A stretch of 64,000 nt of DNA from Bacillota bacterium (GTDB taxonomy: Bacteria > Bacillota > Ch66 > Ch109): contig JABLWZ010000025.1 of NCBI GenBank assembly GCA_013178275.1, forward strand, positions 1 to 64,000. The letters run 5' to 3'. Each line of letters opens with the position of its first letter. Position 1 is the first letter of the stretch. The translations under genes and the position numbers were made by a program. Under the pieces are notes generated by a model. The model had not been told where the DNA came from. It did not search any database and worked only from the letters and a program-made list of their open reading frames with translations. Of the stretch, positions 43,001 through 50,586 are shown one piece after another.

Positions 43001-45416
43001 ACGTGCGTTCCTCCGGCGTATCGCCTGACTTGACCCACACGGTGCTGGTTCCGTTGGCGTAGGTTTTGTAACCGGGTTTCGTTGTTGCGGCTTGATCATC
43101 GCCTATATTTTTCGCGAGATCGTCCACCCTTATATAGCCGCCCGCCGCAACAATTGCGCCATTAATCGTAACGGTGCTGTTATTTTTGGCTTGGGCTCCG
43201 TATCCTGGAGTATCGGTGGTAGTAACATTTCCGCCGACCGTCATCTCACTGTTTTCTTCGGCATAAACACCGGTATTGACGCCCTGCACATTGCCGTCGA
43301 TGCTAACGGTCCCTGCATCGTAGGCATAAGCGCCGGCGCTTTCTGTCCCCGTCGCCGCGACATCGCCGGTGACCTCCACCGAACTGCCGTTATTCTGTGC
43401 GGAAACACCGACAATTTTGCCGGACACATCGCCGGTGACGGTTACAATTCCTTCGTTATAGGCGTCGACTCCAAGGCCGTTGGAACTGGTTATATTGCCG
43501 GTGATATCGGCTATACCGCCGTTGGTTTTGACTCCGCGGCCGTTATTGCCGGTGGCCGTCACGTTGCCGGTGACGGTTACGTTGCCGTCGTCCTGGGCGT
43601 AAACGGCTGCGCCGTTGTCGGCCGCCGCTGTCACATCGCCGCCGATTATGATAACGGAGCTGCCGGCGCCAACTGCCCGCGCGCCTATATTTCCGGCATG
43701 AATCAGGTCGTTGATTACGGAAACATGTCCGCCCTCTTCCGCCAGCGCACCGGTGCCAATATTACCGTTTGCCGTTATACTGCCATAGATATTCACCTGG
43801 GTGTTGGCGCCCTTCGCGTATGCGGCAATGGCATCCGCCGCCGATACGGTCACGTTGCCGTACACGGTCACCGTGCTGCTCAGGCCGCCGACGTAGCCGC
43901 TATTATCCGCCATCGCTCCCCATTCAATCCCGTTTACGTTTTGCTGTACGGTGACCGTGCCTCCAGAGCTGGCTATGGCTTTCGCGACTGAGCCCTGCAC
44001 TGTGACCTGGCTGTATGCGCCAGCCGCCGAAGCAAACCCGCTTAGATCGCCGCCGATGGATACCTCGCCTCCGCCAAGAGCATAGGCGCTGGAAGCATTT
44101 CCCGACACCGTCGCGCTGCCGTTGCCGCCCGCATACACAGCTGCGCCGCCGTCTGAGAGTGTCGCCGCTGTCGTTACTGCGGCGACGCCATCCTGTACGT
44201 GAATGCCGTAATTCAGACCGGTGACATGGAATGCCCCGGCGCCGCTCAACGCTACCGTGCCGTCATCGCCGACAAACAATCCGTCGCCGGAGAGGTTCAT
44301 CACATCCAGGGTATGGCCGCCCAGGGCGAAGTTTACGCTGCGTCCGCTGATATTGATGCCGTAACCGTAGTTTATATCGCCCAGCAGTTCAATGGTCTTG
44401 TTCTGTCCCGCCCCGATGCTGGACAGGGCGTCGCTCAGGCTGTAAAAGTCCTGCCCGTCAATACGGCAGCGGGCCTGGGGAATGAACGTGGCCGTCGGGT
44501 AGTGGGAATCAGACCATGTAGGGGTAGTCCAGCCCGATTTGCCAGCGATGTAGTACAGACGGAAATCATCATCCGTCCCGGCAAAGGTGTAATCATACGG
44601 AATCCCCAAATCGGGCGCGTCACCGTAAAAATAAATTTTCTCCAACTCCGAGCAGTCTTGGAACGCGTAGGAACCGATCGCACTCAAGCTGGCAGGCATT
44701 TCAACCTCGGAAAGTCCGTCGCATCCGAAAAACGACCAAGCGCCAATGGTGGTAAAGCCTTCAGGAAATGCAATCTCCGTCAGGTAGTCAGCGTTGGAAA
44801 AAGCAGAGTTATCTGTTACAAAAACGCCGTTGGGAATGGCGTAGGAGGCCGCTGTTCTGCCCGCCGGATATTGAAAGAGCAACTTACCCGGGTTGCCAAT
44901 ATTAAAGTAAGCGAACAGCACTCCGTCGATGCTTTGGTAATACTGGTTCACCCCGGTCACATTGATGGCTTCAAGCGCCGTACAATCTGTAAAGGCGCGG
45001 GTGCCGATGCTTTGTATCGAGTTGGGGATGTCGATATGGGTCAGGTCTTTGCAAAAAACGAACGCCTCCGACCCAATGAAGGTAACGCCTTCAGGAATGT
45101 TCACCGCGGCCAGATGGTCGCAGCTATAGAAAGCCTGGGCGCCAATGGTTTTTATGCTGGCGGGAAGACTCACTGCCGTGATGTTGTCAGCATTCGCAAA
45201 CGCTTCTTGCCCGATCCCGGTCACGGGATAACCGCCGTAGGCCGACGGTATTTCTACCGCCCCGCCGCTGCCGGAATAACCGCTGACAACCGCCTCCTCC
45301 CCGTTGATAATATTAAATACGAGTCCGTCATCGGCCGAGCTGGTCTGGGGAAAAACGCCTGCCGAGCCCAACGCGAGGGCCACCGCCAGCAGCAGCGCCG
45401 TGAATTTTCGCCTCAT
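40026..45416 (-). CDS. Giant multidomain S-layer-anchored surface protein
   Basis: A 1796-aa exported protein. In order: signal peptide (1-28); BspA-type leucine-rich repeats (~40-290, e.g. IGSYAFQDCSELEKIYFYG); a long beta-helix-like repeat region of VTVTGNVTATG units (~330-790); two near-identical Ig-like modules (ALGLPAKVTL, then DYDPDDTGEQ) at ~830-1010; further Ig or cadherin-like modules; a Gly-run linker; an FN3-like module (~1570-1650); and three SLH domains (FWGYTAITNLSGQGIVSGYP first). SLH domains tie it to wall polymers. Base composition is less GC-rich than nearby genes. The ATG overlaps the stop of the gene upstream. Confidence 0.9.
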   Translation of the reverse strand: MRRKFTALLLAVALALGSAGVFPQTSSADDGLVFNIINGEEAVVSGYSGSGGAVEIPSAYGGYPVTGIGQEAFANADNITAVSLPASIKTIGAQAFYSCDHLAAVNIPEGVTFIGSEAFVFCKDLTHIDIPNSIQSIGTRAFTDCTALEAINVTGVNQYYQSIDGVLFAYFNIGNPGKLLFQYPAGRTAASYAIPNGVFVTDNSAFSNADYLTEIAFPEGFTTIGAWSFFGCDGLSEVEMPASLSAIGSYAFQDCSELEKIYFYGDAPDLGIPYDYTFAGTDDDFRLYYIAGKSGWTTPTWSDSHYPTATFIPQARCRIDGQDFYSLSDALSSIGAGQNKTIELLGDINYGYGINISGRSVNFALGGHTLDVMNLSGDGLFVGDDGTVALSGAGAFHVTGLNYGIHVQDGVAAVTTAATLSDGGAAVYAGGNGSATVSGNASSAYALGGGEVSIGGDLSGFASAAGAYSQVTVQGSVAKAIASSGGTVTVQQNVNGIEWGAMADNSGYVGGLSSTVTVYGNVTVSAADAIAAYAKGANTQVNIYGSITANGNIGTGALAEEGGHVSVINDLIHAGNIGARAVGAGSSVIIIGGDVTAAADNGAAVYAQDDGNVTVTGNVTATGNNGRGVKTNGGIADITGNITSSNGLGVDAYNEGIVTVTGDVSGKIVGVSAQNNGSSVEVTGDVAATGTESAGAYAYDAGTVSIDGNVQGVNTGVYAEENSEMTVGGNVTTTDTPGYGAQAKNNSTVTINGAIVAAGGYIRVDDLAKNIGDDQAATTKPGYKTYANGTSTVWVKSGDTPEERTLVSIIAPTAVTGLANGTAKTATALGLPAKVTLETDDGNVQADVTWDVAGCDYDPDDTGEQAFTVDGTVALPAGVINPDNVDLTVSINVTVNAASSTDKTLVAITAPAAITGIANGSAKTAAALGLPAKVTLVTDSGNVQADVSWDVAGCDYDPDDTGEQTFTVDGTVTLPAGVINPNSVDLTVSISVTIQQSAAVFATRLDVSAPGNATAGTSFNFTVTAEDNSGNTATGYTGTVHFTSTDASSSLPSNYIFIALDNGTHTFSAILNTTGSQTITATDSVTASIYGSSSVILVSASSSLSSDATLKQACGLTIIPSGTHAGSIADPYQASIDVASSQASIATSDLTPNDTNAVAALYTDSTFTTPTASVNLEAGAATTVYIRVTAQDASTRLYYAVSVTRAAAATPTISVGLQSGTITAGTAGSATFAVTTTNIDDNTPVAINWCDASGNSLSAPTGLSAAGSNVASNTSTITVIADVSTIEGTYYFTVTSGTATSSVVTVTVLKSVTIGNGDTVNITAPTTIIVPPGVTGAAIKVDTTQPLPLIEVNTSNLLGIVQLEIPAGTTVSGPIGWDGTISLPTVKAYPGATVTGAQSVNAVVEIGLSNESITFSNAVRLLVPGMAGKSAGYIINGVFTPITRVLSTDNQTTADNEIPPNGDAKIDASADLAIWTKHFTEFVAYTPSSGGGSGGGGGGGGTAVSYTPVVKTSAATSITSDAAVLNGSITSDGGYGITNYGFFWGTSSGSLTNRLDVGSNNQSDAFTAKLDSLTAGTTYYFKAYAANSKGTAYGSVLNFTTTGTSQTTITTTTVPKFSDVSDAFWGYTAITNLSGQGIVSGYPNGTFKPDASITRAEFATMLVKALGLNTSGTTSQFKDVSPGDWYYGTVNAAAVDGLVSGTSDNRFAPDALITREQMAVMVSKALGDKASVTDGTELNAFSDKASVSSWAVTGMEAAIKAGIVHGMTASTIAPQADATRAQAAVMVYQLLSILGK

Positions 45417-45763
45417 CTTTTATCCTCCTTTATGATTAGTGATGATTGCTCTGTTCGGGGTTGCCTCTGATTGTGGTGCATCCGCCTGGTTCTTGGCGGA
45501 TTTCTTTTCAGGGCGTCCTCAATAATTTGCGTGAGCGTTTCCAGCAGGCCTGCCGCCTCTTTCTCCGGCGAGTCCCGGCTAGAAAAAATGCCGGTTGCAA
45601 GCTCCACGGTGATTACCTGTTCCCCCTGATCCGGGCAGACCCGGATGAGAAAAAGCATGCCGGTTTTCCGCTCGGATGCCATCAGGATACCTGCGTCGGG
45701 ATTTGCGGACAGGAGCTTCCATTGTAGTTTTTCGAAGCTGTCATACAACGCTCCGAGCACCAT
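45413..45763 (-). CDS. Small soluble protein coupled to the giant surface protein
   Basis: A 116-aa protein whose stop TGA overlaps the ATG of the 1796-aa gene (ATGA), so the two are translationally coupled. It has no signal peptide. The N-terminal half is mixed alpha/beta with KTGMLFLIRVCPDQGEQVITVELA, and the C-terminal ~30 residues are basic. Coupling suggests a chaperone, dosage control or regulator role for the large partner, which is inference. No family is recognised. Confidence 0.7.
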   Translation of the reverse strand: MVLGALYDSFEKLQWKLLSANPDAGILMASERKTGMLFLIRVCPDQGEQVITVELATGIFSSRDSPEKEAAGLLETLTQIIEDALKRNPPRTRRMHHNQRQPRTEQSSLIIKEDKR

Positions 45764-46279
45764 GAACTCTCCGCAGTAGTAATTCCTGACCAGGACCTAC
45801 ATCCTTCGCCCCCTCCTTTCCATGAAAGTGATGATACTAATGGTAATGGTATGGAAAACAGAGGAGGTGAACAGGTTGGTTTCAGGGTTGAGACGGCTAA
45901 AAACCGGGTTAATTTTAGGGTTGAGATCTTCTTCAAAGCCCCTGATCTCTGGGTTTTCGCAATTTTACCCACCAATCGGTAAAAGAACAGCAAAACCCCG
46001 GACCCGGTCCAGTTCTCTCCTCAAGGTTTTGGTTATCTCTAAACAAACGCACCCTCTTTTTACTACATCGTGCAGGGGTTATACAATCCTCCTAAAGTAT
46101 GGTTTGGGTAAAAATGCTCTTTCCCTAACGACGATCTACGGCTTGCTTTATAAAAAAATCTCCATTTTTGGAAAACTGTCTTACATGCCACTTAAAAAAT
46201 CCCAAAATTGGATCGGCCTAACCTTCAAATTCTCCTGCCCCTGCTCGCTCCCCAATAGATGTATTAAGCCGGGAATATC
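45764..46279. other. Gene-free leader region
   Basis: AT-richer stretch with open frames but no codon bias or ribosome sites that convince. It contains the upstream region of the minus-strand surface operon and, at its right end, the promoter of the next gene. Confidence 0.5.
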
Positions 46280-46288
46280 TGATATAAT
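46280..46288 (+). promoter_or_regulatory. Extended -10 promoter
   Basis: TGA-TATAAT, a full extended -10, 55 bases before the ATG at 46343. The -35 region is poor, as is usual for extended -10 promoters. Confidence 0.45.
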
Positions 46289-46342
46289 ACCCTTGTCTAT
46301 ATAAAAGTGGCTCGACCAGAATTTTTTAAAGCAGGTCACCCG

Positions 46343-47908
46343 ATGCACGACTACTTTCGCTTAAGCCGCACCCAAACCGCCTATATCGTCCCGGCGGCCC
46401 TGTACACCTTGTGGCAGGCCTGCGTAGGCTGGCTCAACCACTATTGGACCTTTATCCGCCTGGGCCGCGACCAGGCGGCTTTGATGTATGTCCTGTTCTT
46501 CATAACCCACGCCTCTGCCATCGCCGTTTTTGCCTGGTGGTTGGACCGAAACCCTAGCCCGGATCGTGTAAAAAAGGCTGTTCTCCTATCCTCTGTCCTG
46601 ACCGCCCTGCTCACGGCCGGCATGGCTTACGGCGAGGGCGGCGGGCTGGTGCTGATATGCCTTCTTGCCGGCCTTGCCTCCGGGCTGTTGGCGGCTTACC
46701 TGACCGTCTACCTGCTGCGGGAGATCCCGGCCGGACGTCGGGGTATAACCGTCGGTCTCGCTTCCGCCCTAGGAATAGCCTTTCATTTTATAACCTTCAC
46801 CCTGCTCTTTCCGCAGCAGGAAGGGGGCATCCTGATCGGAAAGACCTTCTTCGCCGCCGCGACCGCGCTGCTGCTCGGCGTCGGCACTCTACGGCTCCTG
46901 GCCGGCCGGGAAGGTCTCCGGCGGGACGAGGGCATAGAAACAACACTGGAAAACACCCGACAGCCCAGCCTTATACTCCCTCTGTGCCTGATTCTCCTGG
47001 GGTTCTTCATTTCCTTCGGCATGCAGGATTACTCCGCCACAGTGTTCTGGCTGGACGGCGAAGACGGCCTGGTCTATACCCGGTTGTTCCTGATCGTGGG
47101 ATTTATAGGCGGCGGTCTGCTGTGCGACCTGAAGGGAAAGCACATGGTGCTGAACGCTTCTTTTAGCCTGCTGGCCCTGGGGTTCGTGTCGATGGCGTTC
47201 GGATATAAGGGGATTTTCGCTTTCATCGGTTTCTCCGGGGTGCAGCTGGCCAACGCCGTGTTCTCCACCACCGCACGGCTGGTTTTCCTGGACGCTGCCC
47301 GGCTCTATCGGCGGCAGATCCTGGTGGCCTCCCTGGGACTGGTTTTCCCGCTGCTTTTAAAACAGGTGGGGATTATCACGGCGGAGAAGGTCTACAAGGC
47401 ATTCGGAAACATGTCCGTCTTTATCGTATCCCTGGTCGCGATCATCCTGGCGCTTCCCCTGGTCTCGCTATTGTTTGAGCGGCTGCGGGACAGCTTTATC
47501 CTCCAGATCCGCCAGCAGTCCCCGGCGATAGAGCTGGCGTGCGTACTGGAGTCGGACCTCGACTACCCGTCGATAGAAAACGGGCCGCCGGCCCCGGCTC
47601 CCCTACCCGCTCCTGAGAGCAAACCCGCCGCTGCCGAGATGGCGCCTCCCCCAAGCGAAAGCGGGTCCGGGAGCACCTGGGCCGAGATAGCGGAATCTTT
47701 CGCCCAAAAACACGGTTTCAACCGCCGGGAAACCCAGGTGCTGGAGCTGACCCTGCACGGGCTTACTGTATCCGAGATGGCCGAGAACCTGAGTCTCTCC
47801 GAACCCACCATCAAGCAGTACGTCCGCCAGATGCTGCGCAAGACCGAAACCAGGAACCGCCGGGAACTCCTCTCTCTGATGTTCAAAGAACTGAATCCTG
47901 TTAACTAG
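46343..47908 (+). CDS. Twelve-helix membrane protein with C-terminal LuxR-type DNA-binding domain
   Basis: A 521-aa protein; ATG 46343 follows AGCAGGT (GTG 46307 has no ribosome site). Residues 1-390 hold about twelve MFS-like helices. A P/A/S/E-rich linker follows, then a LuxR/FixJ helix-turn-helix (about 455-515): NRRETQVLELTLHGLTVSEMA then LSEPTIKQYVRQMLRKTETRNR. It would be a membrane-embedded transcription regulator, using a transporter-like sensor and a cytoplasmic DNA-binding tail. Similar proteins are abundant in Eggerthella-type actinobacteria but less usual in clostridia. The ligand and targets are unknown. Confidence 0.88.
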   Translation: MHDYFRLSRTQTAYIVPAALYTLWQACVGWLNHYWTFIRLGRDQAALMYVLFFITHASAIAVFAWWLDRNPSPDRVKKAVLLSSVLTALLTAGMAYGEGGGLVLICLLAGLASGLLAAYLTVYLLREIPAGRRGITVGLASALGIAFHFITFTLLFPQQEGGILIGKTFFAAATALLLGVGTLRLLAGREGLRRDEGIETTLENTRQPSLILPLCLILLGFFISFGMQDYSATVFWLDGEDGLVYTRLFLIVGFIGGGLLCDLKGKHMVLNASFSLLALGFVSMAFGYKGIFAFIGFSGVQLANAVFSTTARLVFLDAARLYRRQILVASLGLVFPLLLKQVGIITAEKVYKAFGNMSVFIVSLVAIILALPLVSLLFERLRDSFILQIRQQSPAIELACVLESDLDYPSIENGPPAPAPLPAPESKPAAAEMAPPPSESGSGSTWAEIAESFAQKHGFNRRETQVLELTLHGLTVSEMAENLSLSEPTIKQYVRQMLRKTETRNRRELLSLMFKELNPVN

Positions 47909-48079
47909 GCTCAGTAGCCGGATTAGTGAAATGTACGGGTATTTTAGAGGTCATGGTCTTATCCTTGAACTCCTCGGGGTGACCGCTGATGATTTTGTAC
48001 ATGGCTTTCCTGGCCCTGGCGTATCCCAAGGCATCTCCCACATCTACGGCTTTGTACCAGGTTTGGCCTTCAAATTTGT
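47901..48079 (-). pseudogene. Fragment of a BRO-N (phage antirepressor) gene
   Basis: Minus-strand translation gives GQTWYKAVDVGDALGYARAR then KAMYKIISGHPEEFKDKT, the heart of the BRO-N domain of phage antirepressors, ending at a stop that overlaps the end of the LuxR-tailed gene. The N-terminal start and the rest of the protein are missing, so it is a truncated remnant. Confidence 0.6.
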
Positions 48080-48089
48080 GGCTAGGTAA

Positions 48090-48212
48090 CCGGTTTTTGT
48101 GTTACTATCTTGTCGAGGCCGCTAACTCGTTAAGGGTGCACAACGAGGAATATCGCCAGTTCTATAACGCAAAGTATGCAGAGGTGCCAAAACATAAACA
48201 CAATCGAAGGTT
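48090..48212 (+). pseudogene. Fragment of an IS110-family transposase
   Basis: Plus-strand translation reads RFLCYYLVEAANSLRVHNEE then YRQFYNAKYAEVPKHKHNRR, matching the C-terminal part of IS110 transposases (YYL.EAAN...FY..KY.EV.KH.HKRA). It lacks start and catalytic regions and is cut after HNRR. Confidence 0.72.
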
Positions 48213-48260
48213 TAACGCGGGCGGGGGGTGATTCTGACGGTTGCGCCAAGGATTTTTGAG

Positions 48261-48698
48261 ATGAAGATATCGATGGTATTTCGGTTTGCTCCTATCGGAA
48301 GGATTATCATTACCTTGATCGGACTGGGACTCTTTCTGCTTCTGGTGGGTATCTGGATCGGTGCCGTGGCGTTGGTGGTGGCGATCCCCTTATTGATAAA
48401 ACTGAACACTACTAAAAAGTATTACGACTTTATCCTGACCCCGACGGGGTTTGAATACGAAAACAAAGAGATCGAATGGAAGGAGATCAAGAAGGTCGAG
48501 TTTTCGAACACCGATAAATTCTCCACCTCGAAATATACCAAGCGTTTTTACGACCCGGTGATCAATGTGCAGACCGAGGACCGGAGGCTGGCCATCATCA
48601 CCCAGAAATATAATGAAAGCCGGGCCCTGCGGGACGCCTTCGTGGAGGCGTGCCGGGAAAAAAACATCAAGTATAAGGTCGAGGACCAGGCCTCGTAA
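48261..48698 (+). CDS. Membrane protein with PH-like soluble domain, function unknown
   Basis: A 145-aa product; ATG 48261 follows AAGGA with eight-base spacing. Two hydrophobic stretches close together (IIITLIGLGLFLLLVGIWIG and AVALVVAIPLLIKL) form a hairpin anchor. The C-terminal ~85 residues (YDFILTPTGFEYENKEIEW) look like the bPH/YcxB-type beta domain seen in many small membrane proteins. The role is unknown. A bidirectional terminator follows. Confidence 0.72.
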   Translation: MKISMVFRFAPIGRIIITLIGLGLFLLLVGIWIGAVALVVAIPLLIKLNTTKKYYDFILTPTGFEYENKEIEWKEIKKVEFSNTDKFSTSKYTKRFYDPVINVQTEDRRLAIITQKYNESRALRDAFVEACREKNIKYKVEDQAS

Positions 48699-48705
48699 TA
48701 GAAAA

Positions 48706-48735
48706 AATCGGGCGCTGAGGTTTCAGCGCCCGATT
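48706..48735. terminator. Bidirectional terminator
   Basis: Stem atcgggcgctga/tcagcgcccgat between the convergent genes ending at 48698 and 48746. Confidence 0.9.
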
Positions 48736-48745
48736 GGCAGAGTGT

Positions 48746-49552
48746 TTAAGGGACTATGGTGACCGGGGTGCCGATCCGGACGTAGTCGTAGAAGTCCTCC
48801 ACGTCGCGGTTGGTGAGCCCCACGCAGCCGAAGGTCCAGTCGTTCCCGAAGGATGGGACGTCCCCACCGTGGATCCCTATCCCCCCGCCCAGCGCTGTCC
48901 GCTGGGGAGGGGTTTTATTCTGGGCGATGGCGGTCACGATCTGGTTGTAGACCGACCGGTTGATGATTCCCGCGTTCAGCCCCCGGTTGGCGTCCTCGCG
49001 GTTCGGGTAGCTGAGCCGCATCCAGCGCGAGCCCAGGTAGTAATCGGGGGGATTGAAGACGGTTTTTTCCGTGATGTAAAAGTATCCCTCCGGGGTTTTA
49101 TGGTCCCCCTGGACCTGCTTGTCCGCCAGCCCGCTGTCCCCCAGCTCCACGTGATAATACTTGAGCCAGGTCCCGTTTGAGAACAGGGACAGGGTGTGGG
49201 CGGACTTGTCCACCACGATGGAGAGGTTGGGGGAAGCGGCCGGGATACCTTTCTGCCGCAGGATGTCCCGGAGCGGCGGTGAGGACGGGCTAGCGGCGGC
49301 CGGCAGGGCCAGCACCTGTCCGGGGTAGATGGTGTCGGAACCCAGGTTGTTGGCGGCCTTGAGCTGGTTGACGGTGATCCCCCGTGAGCGGGCGATCAGG
49401 TACAGGGTGTCCCCGCTTTTTACCGTGTACTGACCGCCTGCCGACCCCTGGGCAGCCGCGCCGGCCGCCGGCAGGAACAGGGCCGCCAGGAGCAGCGCAC
49501 CCGCGAAGGCCGATATCAGGGATCGGGAAAGCCTGCAGGATATTGGTTTCAG
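48746..49552 (-). CDS. LysM-containing L,D-transpeptidase, probable CTG start
   Basis: The reading frame stays open well beyond the first ATG/GTG/TTG (GTG 49315). Upstream codons encode a signal peptide (SAFAGALLLAALFLPAAGAA) and a full LysM domain (YTVKSGDTLYLIARSRGITV, AANNLGSDTIYPGQVLALP), so the short version cannot be the whole gene. No ATG, GTG or TTG lies in frame before them, but a CTG at 49552 stands six bases after AAGGGGTGG. The catalytic YkuD domain carries GIHGGDVPSFGNDWTFGCVG. The full product is 268 aa, and it probably cross-links or trims wall peptidoglycan outside the membrane. Confidence 0.85.
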   Translation of the reverse strand: MKPISCRLSRSLISAFAGALLLAALFLPAAGAAAQGSAGGQYTVKSGDTLYLIARSRGITVNQLKAANNLGSDTIYPGQVLALPAAASPSSPPLRDILRQKGIPAASPNLSIVVDKSAHTLSLFSNGTWLKYYHVELGDSGLADKQVQGDHKTPEGYFYITEKTVFNPPDYYLGSRWMRLSYPNREDANRGLNAGIINRSVYNQIVTAIAQNKTPPQRTALGGGIGIHGGDVPSFGNDWTFGCVGLTNRDVEDFYDYVRIGTPVTIVP

Positions 49553-49727
49553 TTCTAACCACCCCTTGGAATTATGATTTAGGAGACCGGCTACGGTTTA
49601 ATTCTAACGCCCCTGGCCCTGGCGGTGTTCAGGGAAACCGAGGAAATAGCAAATGGGGTTTTTATAAAGGCCCGGATACGCTTATAATACTGGGAGAAGA
49701 TGAAAAAAGATTGAGAGTGAGCGGACC

Positions 49728-50507
49728 ATGCTTAACCGGTTTTCCCGGACCGAGCTGCTGATCGGGTCGGCGGGGATCGAAAAACTGAAAAAGAGCCGAG
49801 TGGCGGTGTTCGGCATCGGCGGAGTCGGCTCCTTCACGGTGGAGGGACTGGTCCGCTCGGGGGTCGGGCGCCTGGTCCTGGTCGACGACGACCTGATCTG
49901 CCTGACCAACGTCAACCGGCAGCTCCACGCCACCAGCCGCACTCTGGGCCAGCCCAAGGTGGAGGCCATGCGGGACCGGGTCCTGGAGATCAACCCCGAG
50001 GCGGAGGTGGTAATCCACCAGAGGTTTTACACCAGCGAATCGGCCGAGGAGCTTCTCGCCCCCGACTACGACTACATCGTGGACGCCATGGACACCGTTT
50101 CCGCCAAGATCGACCTGGTGGTGCGGGCGCGGGGGATGGGCATCCCCGTCATCAGCAGCATGGGGGCGGGAAACAAGCTGGACCCCGCCAGGTTTCAGGT
50201 GGACGACCTGTACCGGACCTCGGTCTGCCCCCTGGCCAAGGTGATGCGCAAGGAGCTAAAGAAGCGGGGGATAGACTCCCTGAAGGTGGTCTACTCCCAG
50301 GAGGAGGTCATCAAACCGCTGGAGGGAGAGGCGGAGGGCTGCGACACCGGCTGCGTCTGTCCCGAGGGGTCGACCCGCAGGTGTACCATCCGCCGCCAGA
50401 TACCCGGCAGCATATCGTTCGTGCCCTCGGTGGCCGGGCTGATCATCGCCGGCGAGGTGGTCAGGGATTTACTGAAACTGGAAAATGTTCTGCAGGAAAA
50501 CCGATAA
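49728..50507 (+). CDS. tcdA: tRNA threonylcarbamoyladenosine dehydratase (TcdA/ThiF family)
   Basis: A 259-aa E1-like protein. The nucleotide-binding GIGGVGS lies at about 29-35, VDDDLICLTNVNRQLHA follows (ATP/Mg site), and MGAGNKLDPARFQVDDLYRT with CPLAKVMRKELKKRG identifies the YgdL/TcdA branch. TcdA uses ATP to cyclise t6A37 of tRNA. A cysteine-rich insert near 205-220 (CDTGCVCPEGSTRRC) is longer than in E. coli. It is transcribed alone; the ribosome site is weak. Confidence 0.92.
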   Translation: MLNRFSRTELLIGSAGIEKLKKSRVAVFGIGGVGSFTVEGLVRSGVGRLVLVDDDLICLTNVNRQLHATSRTLGQPKVEAMRDRVLEINPEAEVVIHQRFYTSESAEELLAPDYDYIVDAMDTVSAKIDLVVRARGMGIPVISSMGAGNKLDPARFQVDDLYRTSVCPLAKVMRKELKKRGIDSLKVVYSQEEVIKPLEGEAEGCDTGCVCPEGSTRRCTIRRQIPGSISFVPSVAGLIIAGEVVRDLLKLENVLQENR

Positions 50508-50586
50508 AAGATATTGAATTCATACTTGAATCAATAGCAAAATTAAAATTGTAATAAATAGTGCAAACTTAAAGGAGTGATTTTGT

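Noticed and set aside
45822..46304. 160-codon plus-strand frame before the LuxR-tailed gene
   Set aside because: Composition is unlike a folded protein, there is no convincing start site, and it covers the promoter region of the next gene.
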